Positions 17,869 to 28,738 of a stretch of DNA of 64,000 nt are shown one piece after another. Origin of the DNA: Oligoflexia bacterium. GTDB lineage: Bacteria; Bdellovibrionota; UBA1018. Numbering within the stretch: the first letter of the stretch is position 1; every line of letters starts with the position of its first letter. Where the stretch lies: contig JARLHE010000006.1 in assembly GCA_031292385.1 (NCBI GenBank), positions 104,376-168,375 on the forward strand, given 5' to 3'. Position numbers and translations under genes: made by a program. The notes under the pieces were generated by a model, which had not been told where the DNA came from, made no database searches, and saw nothing but the letters and a program-made list of their open reading frames with translations.

Positions 17869-19392
17869 TCACGCGGCCTTCTCCTCTTTGATCCGGCCGA
17901 TCAGAGGCGCCACATCGAGCACGATCAAGGTACTGGCCCGGTCATCCGCCATTTTGATCTCGAGCACTTCACGGACGTCCTGCCGGACGGCTTGACCCAC
18001 GCCGTTCGTGAACACATCCGGAAGCTTCAATTTACTCTCCGCGCCGACGGAAACGATGCTCTCAACCGAATCGACGATCAAGCCGAACTGGTTTTCACCG
18101 TCTTGGAAAACAAGGATCTTCCGGTCCTGCGCGGAAACGTCCTCCGTCGCCTCGAGCTGATAAAGGCCCCTCGTGTCCACGACTGTGACCAGCTTGCCGC
18201 GCAAATTGATGACGCCTTTGACGAAACCGGGAACTCCCGGCATCGCCATGATCTCTGTGGAACAATCGATGATTTCCTTCACTTCCCGGATAGGAATGCC
18301 AAACAAATGCTTGAGTCGGAACACGAGATACGCGTCCCTGTTTCCGCCGCGACGAACGGCGGCCGAGTCGTTTTCGGCATCCTTGGTTTTGAACAGCTTG
18401 CCGTGTCCCCGCGTGATTTCGAGCACTTCTTCCCGGCTCAGCACTTCCTCATGATCGAGCAAGAAAACATCCCCTCTTTGCGGGATGGCCACGCAGCCCT
18501 TGAACATCCGAACCCGTTCCTTGGACAAAAGGGGAATCGCCATGATCGCATCGACTTCGTAGGAATCGATGCTCTCGACCGAATCGACCATCAAGCCGAA
18601 AAGCTTCTGCTCGACTTTCAATACTATGATGCGACGGTCCTGATCCTCGGATTTTTCGGGCGACGCCCCCCGAAAAAGCTTCGCGAAAGAGATGACCGGA
18701 ACGACCTGATCGCGGACATGGATCATCCCCAGGCAAAGCTCCGACGCCAGCGGCGAGTGCTGAAGCTCGGGAACCCGGACGATCTCGTGGATATCCTTGA
18801 TCTCGAAAGACATCTTCATGCCGCAAACGCAAAATGTGATGCATTTCTTACGGAGCGAATGCGAAGCGCTCAACCGCTCCTTCCGCCGGTCGACCTGCTC
18901 CCGGTACGCGGCCATTTGCGGGACGTTCTCGATTTTCACGAGCATTTCGGGATCGAGGATCTGGATCAACCTCTTTCCGCCACCCAGCTTGAGCATGCCT
19001 TTGACAACCTTGACCGATCGATCGTCGTATTGGAACTCGACCTTCTCCTCGTTTCGCGGCCGGAGAATCTCGCTCGTCGAATCGAAGATCAAGCCGACTC
19101 GCGAACCCTGGCTTTCGACGATCGCGATTTTCGCCGACTCCGAGCGCACCGGATTCTCGAACTTAAGCAGTCTCTTCAGGTCAATGACCGGAATGATCGC
19201 TCCCCGCAAATTGAAGACGCCCACGAGGAAGTCCGGAGCCAAAGGCATCGGGGTCAGAGCCCCCGGGAAATTGACCACCTCTTGCACGTGTCCGACATGG
19301 AGGGCAAACTCCGTCTTGTCCAGATAGAACGAGCCGAAAATATCGGCGTGCGATTCGGCCGATGCCTTTTTTACGACGTCATGATCGCTCAC
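17869..19392 (-). CDS. CheW-like protein with three tandem CheW domains
   Basis: Three consecutive CheW modules: GVFNLRGAIIPVIDL...GLIFDSTSEIL; GMIHVRDQVVPVISF...GLMVDSVESI; GVINLRGKLVTVVDT...GLIVDSVESIV. Confidence 0.88.
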   Translation of the reverse strand: MSDHDVVKKASAESHADIFGSFYLDKTEFALHVGHVQEVVNFPGALTPMPLAPDFLVGVFNLRGAIIPVIDLKRLLKFENPVRSESAKIAIVESQGSRVGLIFDSTSEILRPRNEEKVEFQYDDRSVKVVKGMLKLGGGKRLIQILDPEMLVKIENVPQMAAYREQVDRRKERLSASHSLRKKCITFCVCGMKMSFEIKDIHEIVRVPELQHSPLASELCLGMIHVRDQVVPVISFAKLFRGASPEKSEDQDRRIIVLKVEQKLFGLMVDSVESIDSYEVDAIMAIPLLSKERVRMFKGCVAIPQRGDVFLLDHEEVLSREEVLEITRGHGKLFKTKDAENDSAAVRRGGNRDAYLVFRLKHLFGIPIREVKEIIDCSTEIMAMPGVPGFVKGVINLRGKLVTVVDTRGLYQLEATEDVSAQDRKILVFQDGENQFGLIVDSVESIVSVGAESKLKLPDVFTNGVGQAVRQDVREVLEIKMADDRASTLIVLDVAPLIGRIKEEKAA

Positions 19393-19418
19393 GAAAAACC
19401 TCCTACCGAGCGACGAGC

Positions 19419-21086
19419 CTAGCTCTTCGTCTTGAACTTGACGTACGCGGCGTTCAGATCTTCCGCGCCCTGGTTAAGCCCCTTCGATGAGCTGGCGATC
19501 GTCTCCGACGCCGCCGCGGATTTCTCCGTCTGCTCGGCGACTTGTTGAATCGCGCTGCTGATCTCCTTGGCCGCTACGAGCTGCTCCTCGGCCGCGCAGG
19601 AAACCTCTGAGATCGCCTGCGTGGTCTTCTTGATGCCGTCCACGATCTTCTCGAAGGCCTCACCCGCTTCCTTGGAGATTTCGCTGCCCTGAGCGACGCG
19701 TTTGGCGGATTCGTTGATCAACTTCGAAATTTCCTTGGTCGCCTGAGACGAGCGCTCGGCGAGCTTTCTCACCTCGTCGGCCACGACCGAGAAACCCAAA
19801 CCATGCTCGCCGGCCCGGGCCGCTTCAATCGCGGCGTTGAAGGCCAGGAGGTTGGTCTGCCCCGCGATTTCGCTGATGACCTTGATGATCTCGCTGATAT
19901 CCTCGGACGACTTGCTGATCAATGCCATCGAATCGACCGCTTTGACGATCGCCTTCAAGCCGTGCTCGGCTTCCTGTTGGGTCGACTTGGCGACCGCATC
20001 CGTATTCTTCGAATTCTGCGCGATCGAATTGATGGAGGCGGTCAACTCCTCGATGGAAGCGTTCATCTCCTCGGTGGTCGCGCAAAGAGTCTGGGCTCCC
20101 GAAGCGACGCCCGCCGATTTTTCAGAAATCTCCTTGGACTGACTGGAGAACTGCCGCACGAGCGTACCGATGCTTTTTTCAAGTTCGGTATCGCGGTTTT
20201 TCTCTTCGGTGATGTCCTTCACCGACCCGGCCACGCGCAGGGGATTTCCCGCCTGATCGCGAAGCGTCGCACCCTGAGCGGCGAACCAGCGGTACTCGCC
20301 TGATTTCATCTGCAGCTGGTATTCGACTTTATAGGGGGTCTTGCCCGTCTTATCGGATAAGTGCGCGCCGAACGCGGCGAAGATGCGATCCTTGTCGTTG
20401 GGATGAAGGCGGGACGCCCAGCTGTTCATCACATTCGGAAAATCGTGCTCGTTGGCGAAACCGACCAGTTTACGGAACTGATCCGACCACCAGAACGGGG
20501 TTTCAGGTTTGATTTCGCCGTTGGCGGGATATTCCATGTCCCACAAGCCTTCACTCGAGCTTCGGCTCACGAGATCGAAACGAACCAAAGCCTGGTTCAG
20601 TTCCAAAGCCTTGCCCTTCTCTTCGGTGATGTCTTTCAGCGACCCGGCCACGCGCAAGGGATTTCCCGCCTGATCTCGAAGCGTCTCACCCTGAGCGGCG
20701 AACCAGCGGTACTCGCCTGATTTCATCTGCAGCTGGTATTCGACTTTATATGGGGTCTTTCCCGTCTTATCGGATAAGTGCGCGCCGAACGCGGCGAAGA
20801 TGCGATCTTTATCGTTGGCATGAAGGCGGGACGCCCAACTGTTCATCACATTCGGGAAATCCTGCTCATTGGTGAAGCCGAGCAGCTTACGGAACTCATC
20901 CGACCACCAGAAAGGGGTCTCGGGCTTGACTTCGCCGCTGGCGGGATACTCCATATCCCACAAGCCCACGCTTGAGCTCTTGCACACCAAATCGAAGCGT
21001 ATGCTCAAATCTTCGTGGTCCTTCTTATAGTCGACGGTGTTTTTGATTAAAGTCAGGTCGGAATTTAATTTTTCTGCGGCGCTCAA
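19419..21086 (-). CDS. Soluble methyl-accepting chemotaxis protein with two near-identical PAS/PAC domains
   Basis: MCP hairpin [39 protein letters not shown]; duplicated [27 protein letters not shown]...VAGS.KDITEEK; no transmembrane segment apparent. Confidence 0.93.
   Translation of the reverse strand: MSAAEKLNSDLTLIKNTVDYKKDHEDLSIRFDLVCKSSSVGLWDMEYPASGEVKPETPFWWSDEFRKLLGFTNEQDFPNVMNSWASRLHANDKDRIFAAFGAHLSDKTGKTPYKVEYQLQMKSGEYRWFAAQGETLRDQAGNPLRVAGSLKDITEEKGKALELNQALVRFDLVSRSSSEGLWDMEYPANGEIKPETPFWWSDQFRKLVGFANEHDFPNVMNSWASRLHPNDKDRIFAAFGAHLSDKTGKTPYKVEYQLQMKSGEYRWFAAQGATLRDQAGNPLRVAGSVKDITEEKNRDTELEKSIGTLVRQFSSQSKEISEKSAGVASGAQTLCATTEEMNASIEELTASINSIAQNSKNTDAVAKSTQQEAEHGLKAIVKAVDSMALISKSSEDISEIIKVISEIAGQTNLLAFNAAIEAARAGEHGLGFSVVADEVRKLAERSSQATKEISKLINESAKRVAQGSEISKEAGEAFEKIVDGIKKTTQAISEVSCAAEEQLVAAKEISSAIQQVAEQTEKSAAASETIASSSKGLNQGAEDLNAAYVKFKTKS
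20224..21000 (-). repeat. Tandem ~417-bp (139-codon) PAS duplication in the MCP gene
   Basis: AACCAGCGGTACTCGCCTGATTTCATCTGCAGCTGG occurs at 20284 and 20701; flanks are nearly identical. Confidence 0.85.
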
Positions 21087-21235
21087 GAGTCGATACCTCG
21101 CACGGTGGCAATCAGTTGATAATGTCGGTCCAGTGGAAGGACCCTAAGACTATCGACCGCCGCGCCAAGAAACTTGAGTGGCGCGGAAGCACGCGTTTAT
21201 TATTAAATTTCGACTAAATAAGTGCTTTTGAGGAC

Positions 21236-23806
21236 TTAAAGCGGCGGCGGGGTGAGCAGCTCCAAAAGCTCTCTGCGGGAGAACGCCTTTAAGCCGACCG
21301 GTGACTCCTCGATCAGCGCGCCCGAAAGCTCGAGCTTGGATTCGATGATGCCCGCGATCCGGTCTTCGACCGTACCCGGGATCTGCAACTTGAAAACCTG
21401 AACGCCGCGGGTCTGGCCGATGCGATGAAGACGGTCGGTAGCCTGATTTTCCTTCGCGGGGTTCCACCAACGATCCAAATGAATGCATACGCTCGCGGCC
21501 GTGAGGTCGATTCCGAGACCTCCGGCAAGCAGGCTGCATACGAAGACTTTGCAGTCCGGATCATTCGCGAAGCGCTCGAGACGCGCGACGCGATCCTGCG
21601 AGTCGCCGCGCAGATCCTGATAGCCGATGCCGATCGTTTTCAAATGGTGGCCGATCAAATCGATCATGCCCAAGTACTGCGTGAAAATAACGACTTTCAG
21701 GCTCGATCCCACGGCCTCTTGAATGAGCTCGCTCACGGCCTCCCACTTGCCGCTTTCGGCTGGGTCGATGCTGCCGATCTTCTTCACCTTTCCGGAAGTG
21801 ATATCCGCAAGCCGCGGATGATCGCAGACCTGTTTCAGCCTCGTCAGCAAAGCGAGGATGTTCGCGTAATCGATCTTGCCGGCGCCCTCGAGATCCTCGC
21901 GCGCCTTGGCGGCCTCGGCCGAAGTGAGACAGAGACGGTAGGCCTTTTTCTGAGCCTGGGTCATTTCGCAAAGGATCATTTCCTCGGTCTTCTCCGGAAG
22001 CTCCTTCAGAACCTGGCTCTTGGTACGACGCAGAAGGAACGGAGAAACGAGCCGTTTCAAGGCTTGAGCTTTCTCGACCGACGGGGCATCGCGACCGGAT
22101 CCGTAAAGACGCTTGAAGCGCGGCAGCGAACCCAAATAGCCCGGAAGCAAAAACTCCATGATCGACCAAAGATCGGTCGATTGGTTTTCGATCGGCGTGC
22201 CGGTCATCGCGATCCGGAATTTGCTTTTCAGCATTCGCGTCGCGCGCGAGCTGATCGTGCTGGCGTTTTTGATCGCCTGCGCTTCATCGAGCGCGATCAC
22301 ATGCCAATCCAAATCACGAAGCGCGGCCTCGCGCTGAAGAATTCCGTAAGTGGTCAGCACCAAATGAAGCTCGCCTTTGGGCAGGGTTCGGGCGTTTCCG
22401 TGAAAAATTGTCCACTTCAATCCCGTGTCGTATTTACGGAGCTTTTGCCCCCAAGCCGCCAAAACGGACGTGGGCGCGATCACGAGCGAAGGGTGCTTCG
22501 GCCGCGAGCGGACTCCGCAGTAAATGGTGCTGAAGAACGCCAGCACCTGATGGGTTTTGCCCAAACCCATGTCATCGGCCAGGAGCGCCGCCAAACCTCG
22601 GTGATAGAGGCTCCACATCCAGGTCAGGCCGTTGACCTGGTAATCGCGGAGTTCGAACCCGTAATTGGCGTCCGGCATCGCGGGGGAGCGCTTTTTCTCG
22701 AAATTGCGCTTCCACTCGTGAAACGCCTCCCAATCGCTGTCGACCTGGAAATCGTCCACGCCCAACTCGAGACTCAAACGATACGCCGCGAGCGGATGAA
22801 GCGGATGCGATTCGTCGTCGTGAAGATAACCGAAGCCGTCGGGCGCGAACGCGGTGGTGACCGGCTTTCCGGGACGGGAAGTCGCGCCCTCCGGCGCCGC
22901 GATGCCGCTGCGGTTCACATACTGGGAAATCAGCGAAAGGGGCGTATAAAAACGGTAAATGACTCCGTCTTTCCAGACGTGGGTATTGCTGAGTCGACCC
23001 GCCAGCGACAGGTCATGAAGCTCGGCCGAGCTGATCCGGCAGGTGGAATTGCGGAACTCGTAAGTCAAAACCCGGCTTTTGTCGCTCTTCGCCCCGATTC
23101 TCAAAGTCGCGAGCTTCAACGGATCGGAATCGGTCCTGGCCTGGACCGATTCGTGAAGCACGATTTGCTTTTTATTCTCCATTTCGAGAATTCGCGCGAG
23201 CCCTTCGAGCGCCGTCTGGCCGGAATAAACCAGCTTGGCCGCGTCGACCGTTGTGAGAAGAGGGATGAAATCGCTCGCGAGCTGAAGCGTGAGCCCCTGG
23301 GCGGTTCTCCATGCGCGAAACTCGGGCGCCTTCACCAGCCGATTGAGCGTGATGACCGGCCGCTCTCCGGAATCGGGTTCGTAATAACGGATCGCGGGCT
23401 CAACCGTCACCGCCGACAATGCGCCGTCCTGAAAGATGCCGCGGACATAGGCGACGCCTTCGGCTTGGCGCGAACGCTCAGGCCCCGGCTCGGCGACCGA
23501 GGCCCCTAGTGTCGTGGTAACCACACGGGAACGAAGCAAACTGCCTCGTTCGACGATCCAGATGCAAAGCGCCGCGATGTGCTCGCACTTCAGGCGAGCG
23601 CGGCCCGCGTTCGGATCACAGCCGCAGCTCGCGCCGCCGATCGTGCCACGAACCATCTCGATGCGGACATCGCACTCCGAGACGAGCGCGTTGACCTTGC
23701 TGCCGTCCAACTTGACGTCTTGAACGCGGTCTTCGCGAAAAAGCGTCTGTCCGCGCTTCCACGTCGAGGTGTTGAATTCCCGCTTGAGTTGCGAGTAAAA
23801 GAGCAT
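21236..23806 (-). CDS. SNF2-family helicase with N-terminal SWIM zinc finger-like region
   Basis: LLADDMGLGKTHQVLAF, VIALDEAQAIKN, MTGTPIENQSTDLWSIMEFL, CIHLDRWWNPAKENQATDRLHRIGQTRGVQVFKL; N-terminal CGCDPNAGRARLKCEHIAALCIWI. Confidence 0.93.
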   Translation of the reverse strand: MLFYSQLKREFNTSTWKRGQTLFREDRVQDVKLDGSKVNALVSECDVRIEMVRGTIGGASCGCDPNAGRARLKCEHIAALCIWIVERGSLLRSRVVTTTLGASVAEPGPERSRQAEGVAYVRGIFQDGALSAVTVEPAIRYYEPDSGERPVITLNRLVKAPEFRAWRTAQGLTLQLASDFIPLLTTVDAAKLVYSGQTALEGLARILEMENKKQIVLHESVQARTDSDPLKLATLRIGAKSDKSRVLTYEFRNSTCRISSAELHDLSLAGRLSNTHVWKDGVIYRFYTPLSLISQYVNRSGIAAPEGATSRPGKPVTTAFAPDGFGYLHDDESHPLHPLAAYRLSLELGVDDFQVDSDWEAFHEWKRNFEKKRSPAMPDANYGFELRDYQVNGLTWMWSLYHRGLAALLADDMGLGKTHQVLAFFSTIYCGVRSRPKHPSLVIAPTSVLAAWGQKLRKYDTGLKWTIFHGNARTLPKGELHLVLTTYGILQREAALRDLDWHVIALDEAQAIKNASTISSRATRMLKSKFRIAMTGTPIENQSTDLWSIMEFLLPGYLGSLPRFKRLYGSGRDAPSVEKAQALKRLVSPFLLRRTKSQVLKELPEKTEEMILCEMTQAQKKAYRLCLTSAEAAKAREDLEGAGKIDYANILALLTRLKQVCDHPRLADITSGKVKKIGSIDPAESGKWEAVSELIQEAVGSSLKVVIFTQYLGMIDLIGHHLKTIGIGYQDLRGDSQDRVARLERFANDPDCKVFVCSLLAGGLGIDLTAASVCIHLDRWWNPAKENQATDRLHRIGQTRGVQVFKLQIPGTVEDRIAGIIESKLELSGALIEESPVGLKAFSRRELLELLTPPPL

Positions 23807-23818
23807 CCTTATACCGTC

Positions 23819-24805
23819 CTAAAGCCCAAAAGCGCCGAACCAGCGTTCGGCGAAAAGATAATATTCCCGATTATCCAGTGGATTGTCCGGCAGCCGCAAG
23901 CCTGGATTTCCTTTTTTACAAAGAGCCTCGGCGACCGCCGGCAGATGCTTCCTCTGCCATGTCGGGTTGGTCTTCCAGATGAAGGCCAGATCGAGGTTGC
24001 CCCCCCGACCGGCGGCCCGAACGGAATATTCGCCCAAGCCCGGAAACAGCGCGGCTAGGGCGCGGCCGACCTGCTTGGGATCGTAGAGCTCGAGATTCAG
24101 GTAAACGGCGAACGCGGCCGCATGGAGATAATTCTTGTACGCGCGGCGTGAGCCAATCTCCTGACGGACGGTCGAGCCCGGGTCGTACGTCGTGCCTGTG
24201 AGATAGAAAAGATTGGCGATCCGCGGGCCCAGCTCGTCGCCCAAGGCCATATCGAGCGCGATCACCAGGCTTTCCGCGAAATTGAGATAGCGCTTCAGAT
24301 CCTTCGGCTCGCGCGGCGCGGGCGGCATCACGCTCCACAAGGTGCGGTGGTTCTGTTCATGAAAAAGCGAGGTAACGAAAGCTCTCACGCCCAAAACGTG
24401 CCGAGAATTCCGCTTTTCGATCGGATCCAGCACGGACCAAAAATATTCGCTTTCAACTGGGCTGTAATCGACCCGGGCTTCCAGTAACGTCGGCGAGCCC
24501 AAGCTGCGGGGAGAGGAAACCATCGACGGCCGAAAAGATCCCCCCGACTCGAAAAACAACGAACGCGCCCTCGCGTACAGAGCGCTGAGCGAAAGCAGGT
24601 GCGCGTCGAAAGGCTGCTCTTCGACCCGCAAGCCGGCGATCTTGGGGCCGAGCTTCGGTTCTCCCGCCCGAGCGAGCAAGGCGATCCCCTGGCGGAGCGC
24701 TTGATTTTGCCGGGACGGAGCCGGCACCCGCCAATTTTTCTGGAGAAAAGTTCGAAGTCTCATCAAAAGAACCCGTATTTTAAACCCAATTGACCATTCG
24801 CGCAC
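23819..24805 (-). CDS. Conserved hypothetical protein
   Basis: Long ORF with coding character next to the SNF2 gene. EQNHR-containing segment; no family recognised. Confidence 0.6.
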   Translation of the reverse strand: MREWSIGFKIRVLLMRLRTFLQKNWRVPAPSRQNQALRQGIALLARAGEPKLGPKIAGLRVEEQPFDAHLLSLSALYARARSLFFESGGSFRPSMVSSPRSLGSPTLLEARVDYSPVESEYFWSVLDPIEKRNSRHVLGVRAFVTSLFHEQNHRTLWSVMPPAPREPKDLKRYLNFAESLVIALDMALGDELGPRIANLFYLTGTTYDPGSTVRQEIGSRRAYKNYLHAAAFAVYLNLELYDPKQVGRALAALFPGLGEYSVRAAGRGGNLDLAFIWKTNPTWQRKHLPAVAEALCKKGNPGLRLPDNPLDNREYYLFAERWFGAFGL

Positions 24806-24845
24806 TATGAAACTGCGATTAGTCGCCCGATACGGCGATTTTAAC

Positions 24846-27407
24846 CTAAGCCGACTCTTGAAGAAGCCGGATGGGTTTCTCGCGAAGCACCCGTCGGGTC
24901 GCGATCGTCGCGGTAACGACCGATAGCGCGGTCACCCCCAGAAGAGCCAGGAACGGGATCCGCCACGTGAAAATCCAGATCCCCTCGAAAAGCACCCGCG
25001 AGAGAATGAAGCTCACCAGATAACTGAGGGCGGTTCCGGTCATCGCGGCTCCGAAACCAAGAAGACCGAATTCGAGCTGGACGGCCGAACGGATCTCGAA
25101 AAATTTCGCGCCCAAAACCTTAAGCAGGTTGGTTTCCTGGCTGCGCATGCTTGCCTGATGATTGGCGATCGAGAAGAGAACGACAAATCCGGAAAACAGG
25201 GAGAGATAAGCCATGATCTGAATAGCCCAGGCCATCTGCCGGAAGATCTCGAGGATTTTCACGACCAGATCGCCGACATCGACCATCGAGATGTTCGGCA
25301 GGCGCGAAACCAGCGCGTCTTGAACGGCGAGCTTCTTGGCCATATCCAGGCGCGGAATCGTCGCAAGGTAGGTTTTAGGAGCATCTTCCAAGACCCCGGG
25401 CTGGAACAAAACAAAGAAATTCGGCTGAAACGCCGCCCAACGAACCTTCCTCAAATTCACGATCCGCCCGCGCGCCCGAAGGCCCTGGACGTCGAATTCA
25501 AGCACGTCGCCGATGTGGACGCCGATCCGTTTCGCGTACTGGCGCTCGACGGAAATTTCGGCCGGCTCGCCGCCGATCACGCTCCCGTTGAATTTTCCGG
25601 AAAACGGGCGCCCTTCGACGATCGATTCGGACTCCGAAAGCTGATCCCGCCAAGAGAGATTAAATCCCCGGTTTCTGGATCGGCTCTCGCGTTCCTCTTC
25701 GCGCGTTCCAAACCGGGGGGCCGACACATCCTTCACGAAGGGCTGGTCGTTGATCGCCGTCAGCCTGGCCCGGACCATGGGGGCGAGACCGGTGATCGTG
25801 AGCCCGCGATCCTTCAGAAATTCCTGAAGCGGCCCGACCTGATTTTCCTGAATATCGAACAAAAACAAACTGGGCGGATCGATGCCGCCAGGCTGAGTGA
25901 GCTCGGAGTTCAAGTTCACCTGGATCTGGGGAATCAAATTCAAAAGCAGCGATCCTAGGCCGATCGCCACGAAGCAGGAGATCGAGCTCAGCCGACTGCG
26001 CCGAAGGCTTCGCAGGGAAGCGCGAACCCAGAAGCGCTGCTCGGACTCTCCCGGATTGACGAGCGCAAGCCCCGCCGAGGCGATGAACGCCAGGAGGACG
26101 GCCGAGGCGAGGAAAATCCCGACGAATAACGAGCCCGTCAAAACCGAATGCGACTGCCACACCGACAGGGTCCAGTAGGCCAATATGATCGGAAAGAAAC
26201 CCGCGAAATTCGCGAACGAAACCCGGATGCTCGGATCAGCGCTTTCTTGAAAGAGCAGGGCCGGATTCATTCGAAGCACGGGCTTAAGCAGCCGGTAACC
26301 CACGAGCAAGCTGCCGACCGTGCTCATCAAGAGCGTCAGAAAAACCGTCCGGCCGGTGAGTTTAAGCTCGAGCGGAGTTTGCAAAAAATTCGTGACCACC
26401 CAACCCACCGTCGGAAGAACCGCCTGGCTTACGACCAGGGTCACCGCGCCCGCAAGAATGCCCAGGATCCCGATCTGAAAAAGATAGATCGCCCGCGTAC
26501 CGCGAGGCGTAACCCCCAAGCTCGATAAAATCGCGATTTCCTTGAGCCTGCGCGAAAGAAAGCTTCTGAAAAGGTAGCTCGATCCGATGTTGGCCAGAAA
26601 GAGCGCGACCAACGCGACAAGCCCCAGATAGTCGTTCAGATAACCGAGAAGGCGCCCCACCTCTTCACTCGCTTTGCGATGGGTCCTGACTTGAACCGCC
26701 GGATCCGTCAAAGCAAGATTCAGCCGCGAGCCGATGAGCTCCGCATCGTAGATCTGCGGCAAACGATAGAGCCGGTAAAAATACGCCGTGCTCCCCTTTT
26801 GGACCAGATGGGTATCGTCGAGATATTTCAAGCTGAGATAAAGGCGAGAAGCGAGGGAAAAGCCGCGCCACGCGGTTCCGCTGTCGCTCAGGATCGTATC
26901 GCCGACCCTGAAATAGGTATCGCCGATCTTAACCGATTGGCCGACCTTGACCCCAAGCTGAAGGCTCAGCTCGGGATCGATCCACGCCGTCGGGTAAGCA
27001 TCGAGAGTCCGCGGCGAACCGCCGATGATCTTGCCGCCCGATTTAAGCTCGATTTCTCCGTAAAACGGGTAAGTATCGTCGATCGCGGCGACTTCAACCA
27101 GGCGTGACGTCCGCTCGGAAGCCGCCATCGAATACATCTCGACCATCCGCCCTTCGAGGGTTCCCGGCGGCATGACCGCGGCAACCGCGCGCTCCTCTTC
27201 GGGCGTGAGCTGACGACGAGCCGAGATGCTCAAGTCCGCGGACAATAAATTGCGCGAGCGATCATCCAAGCTCTTATCGAACGCAACCTTAAAGGAATCC
27301 AAAATCACGAACCCGAGCAACCCCAGGGTCAGATTAAAGACGAAAAAAAGCGCGAATCGCTTGTTGTTGATGATTTCGCGCCACGCGAGTTTGATCCAGG
27401 TATCCAT
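24846..27407 (-). CDS. ABC transporter permease (FtsX/YbbP-like)
   Basis: Multiple TM segments; RRLKEIAILSSLGVTPRGTRAIYLFQIGILGILAG; two FtsX-like regions. Confidence 0.85.
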   Translation of the reverse strand: MDTWIKLAWREIINNKRFALFFVFNLTLGLLGFVILDSFKVAFDKSLDDRSRNLLSADLSISARRQLTPEEERAVAAVMPPGTLEGRMVEMYSMAASERTSRLVEVAAIDDTYPFYGEIELKSGGKIIGGSPRTLDAYPTAWIDPELSLQLGVKVGQSVKIGDTYFRVGDTILSDSGTAWRGFSLASRLYLSLKYLDDTHLVQKGSTAYFYRLYRLPQIYDAELIGSRLNLALTDPAVQVRTHRKASEEVGRLLGYLNDYLGLVALVALFLANIGSSYLFRSFLSRRLKEIAILSSLGVTPRGTRAIYLFQIGILGILAGAVTLVVSQAVLPTVGWVVTNFLQTPLELKLTGRTVFLTLLMSTVGSLLVGYRLLKPVLRMNPALLFQESADPSIRVSFANFAGFFPIILAYWTLSVWQSHSVLTGSLFVGIFLASAVLLAFIASAGLALVNPGESEQRFWVRASLRSLRRSRLSSISCFVAIGLGSLLLNLIPQIQVNLNSELTQPGGIDPPSLFLFDIQENQVGPLQEFLKDRGLTITGLAPMVRARLTAINDQPFVKDVSAPRFGTREEERESRSRNRGFNLSWRDQLSESESIVEGRPFSGKFNGSVIGGEPAEISVERQYAKRIGVHIGDVLEFDVQGLRARGRIVNLRKVRWAAFQPNFFVLFQPGVLEDAPKTYLATIPRLDMAKKLAVQDALVSRLPNISMVDVGDLVVKILEIFRQMAWAIQIMAYLSLFSGFVVLFSIANHQASMRSQETNLLKVLGAKFFEIRSAVQLEFGLLGFGAAMTGTALSYLVSFILSRVLFEGIWIFTWRIPFLALLGVTALSVVTATIATRRVLREKPIRLLQESA

Positions 27408-27416
27408 GGTTCGCGC

Positions 27417-28094
27417 TCAATCCGGAATTTGATAGGGGAAAAGTTTTCCGTCCCGCATCAGAAGGGCGCGCGAGCACAGCCGCACGAGGGCGTCGTTATG
27501 GGTCACGAGCAGCATCGTCGTGCCGCTTTCCTTGACGAGACCAAACAAGAGCTTCATCACCTGATCACCGGTTTTCGCATCCAAGCTGCCGCTGGGCTCG
27601 TCGGCGAGCAAAAGCTTGGGATTGATCACCAACGCCCTGGCGATGGCGACCCGTTGCTTCTCCCCGCCCGAAAGCTGGTAGGGGAAATGGGTTTTTCGAT
27701 GCCCCAGCCCCACTCTCTCCAGCGCGATCGCGGCCTTGGTGTACGCTTCGGGCGTCCTCATGATCTCGAGCGGCAGGCTCACGTTTTCGATCGCGGTCAG
27801 ATTCGACATCAAATGAAACTGCTGAAAGATAATGCCGACATTTCGCGAGCGGAAAATCGCGAGCTCCTCTTCCGTCATCGCGCCGAGTTCTTGGCCGGCG
27901 ACCTCGACAGTCCCCTTGGTTGGAGAATCCAGTCCCGCAAGCAAGGACAAGAGCGTCGACTTGCCGTTGCCGGACTGGCCGACGATCGCGACCGTTTCGC
28001 CGCTCTCCAACTGAAGGTCGAGCCCGCTCAGGACTTCAACCGGATACCCTCCCTGCATGAAGGTTTTATAAAGCTGTTTTGCTTCCACAATCAT
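27417..28094 (-). CDS. ABC transporter ATP-binding protein (LolD/YbbA-like)
   Basis: [54 protein letters not shown]. Confidence 0.93.
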   Translation of the reverse strand: MIVEAKQLYKTFMQGGYPVEVLSGLDLQLESGETVAIVGQSGNGKSTLLSLLAGLDSPTKGTVEVAGQELGAMTEEELAIFRSRNVGIIFQQFHLMSNLTAIENVSLPLEIMRTPEAYTKAAIALERVGLGHRKTHFPYQLSGGEKQRVAIARALVINPKLLLADEPSGSLDAKTGDQVMKLLFGLVKESGTTMLLVTHNDALVRLCSRALLMRDGKLFPYQIPD

Positions 28095-28738
28095 AAAAGC
28101 GGCTCCAGGTACCTGAAAACATTCCGTGCCACGATGCTCGCCCCCTGCTCATTCGGGTGAATTCCGTCCTCTTGATTCAGCCGGGGTTCGCCCGCTACTT
28201 TTTCCAGCAGAAACGGCATCAAGGCAACCTTCTCTTCGCGCGCCAGCGCGGGGAATACGCCGTCAAAATCGCGATCATACGTTTTTCCGTAATTCGGCGG
28301 CGCTTTCATGCCTACCAACAAAACCCCCATTGCGTTTTCTTTGGCAAGACGGATTACGGCTCTCAAATTCGTTTTCATCTCGGCCGGGCTTAGGCCGCGC
28401 AGGCCATCGTTCGCTCCGAGCTCGAGGACCAGGACCTCCGAGACTCCCGCCTTGGGCCGTCCCTTAAGATACCACCTAAGGCGGCCCGGACCGCTCGCCG
28501 AAGTGGAACCCGAAATCCCCGCATCAATCACTTCGACGCCCGTGTAACCCCGCTCTTGCAAAATATTCTGCAAAACGGAAGGAAACGAGGCCTGTTTTGA
28601 AATTCCATAACCCTCGCTGATCGAATCGCCCAAAATCAAGACCCGCTTTTTCGCGCCGGCGTAACCGACCGCGCTCAATGCCAAACCGCAAAGCAGCGCC
28701 AAGGAAAGAAACTTCCGCAAATTGCCCTCAACGACCAA
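28091..28738 (-). CDS. tesA: TesA-like arylesterase/lysophospholipase L1 (SGNH hydrolase)
   Basis: ILGDSISEGYGI, ELGANDGLRGL, EDGIHPNEQGASIVARNV. Confidence 0.88.
   Translation of the reverse strand: MVVEGNLRKFLSLALLCGLALSAVGYAGAKKRVLILGDSISEGYGISKQASFPSVLQNILQERGYTGVEVIDAGISGSTSASGPGRLRWYLKGRPKAGVSEVLVLELGANDGLRGLSPAEMKTNLRAVIRLAKENAMGVLLVGMKAPPNYGKTYDRDFDGVFPALAREEKVALMPFLLEKVAGEPRLNQEDGIHPNEQGASIVARNVFRYLEPLL

Noticed and set aside
17818-19422. 534-aa plus-strand ORF
   Set aside because: Antisense of the triple-CheW gene.
21425-23509. 694-aa plus-strand ORF
   Set aside because: Antisense of the SNF2 helicase gene.
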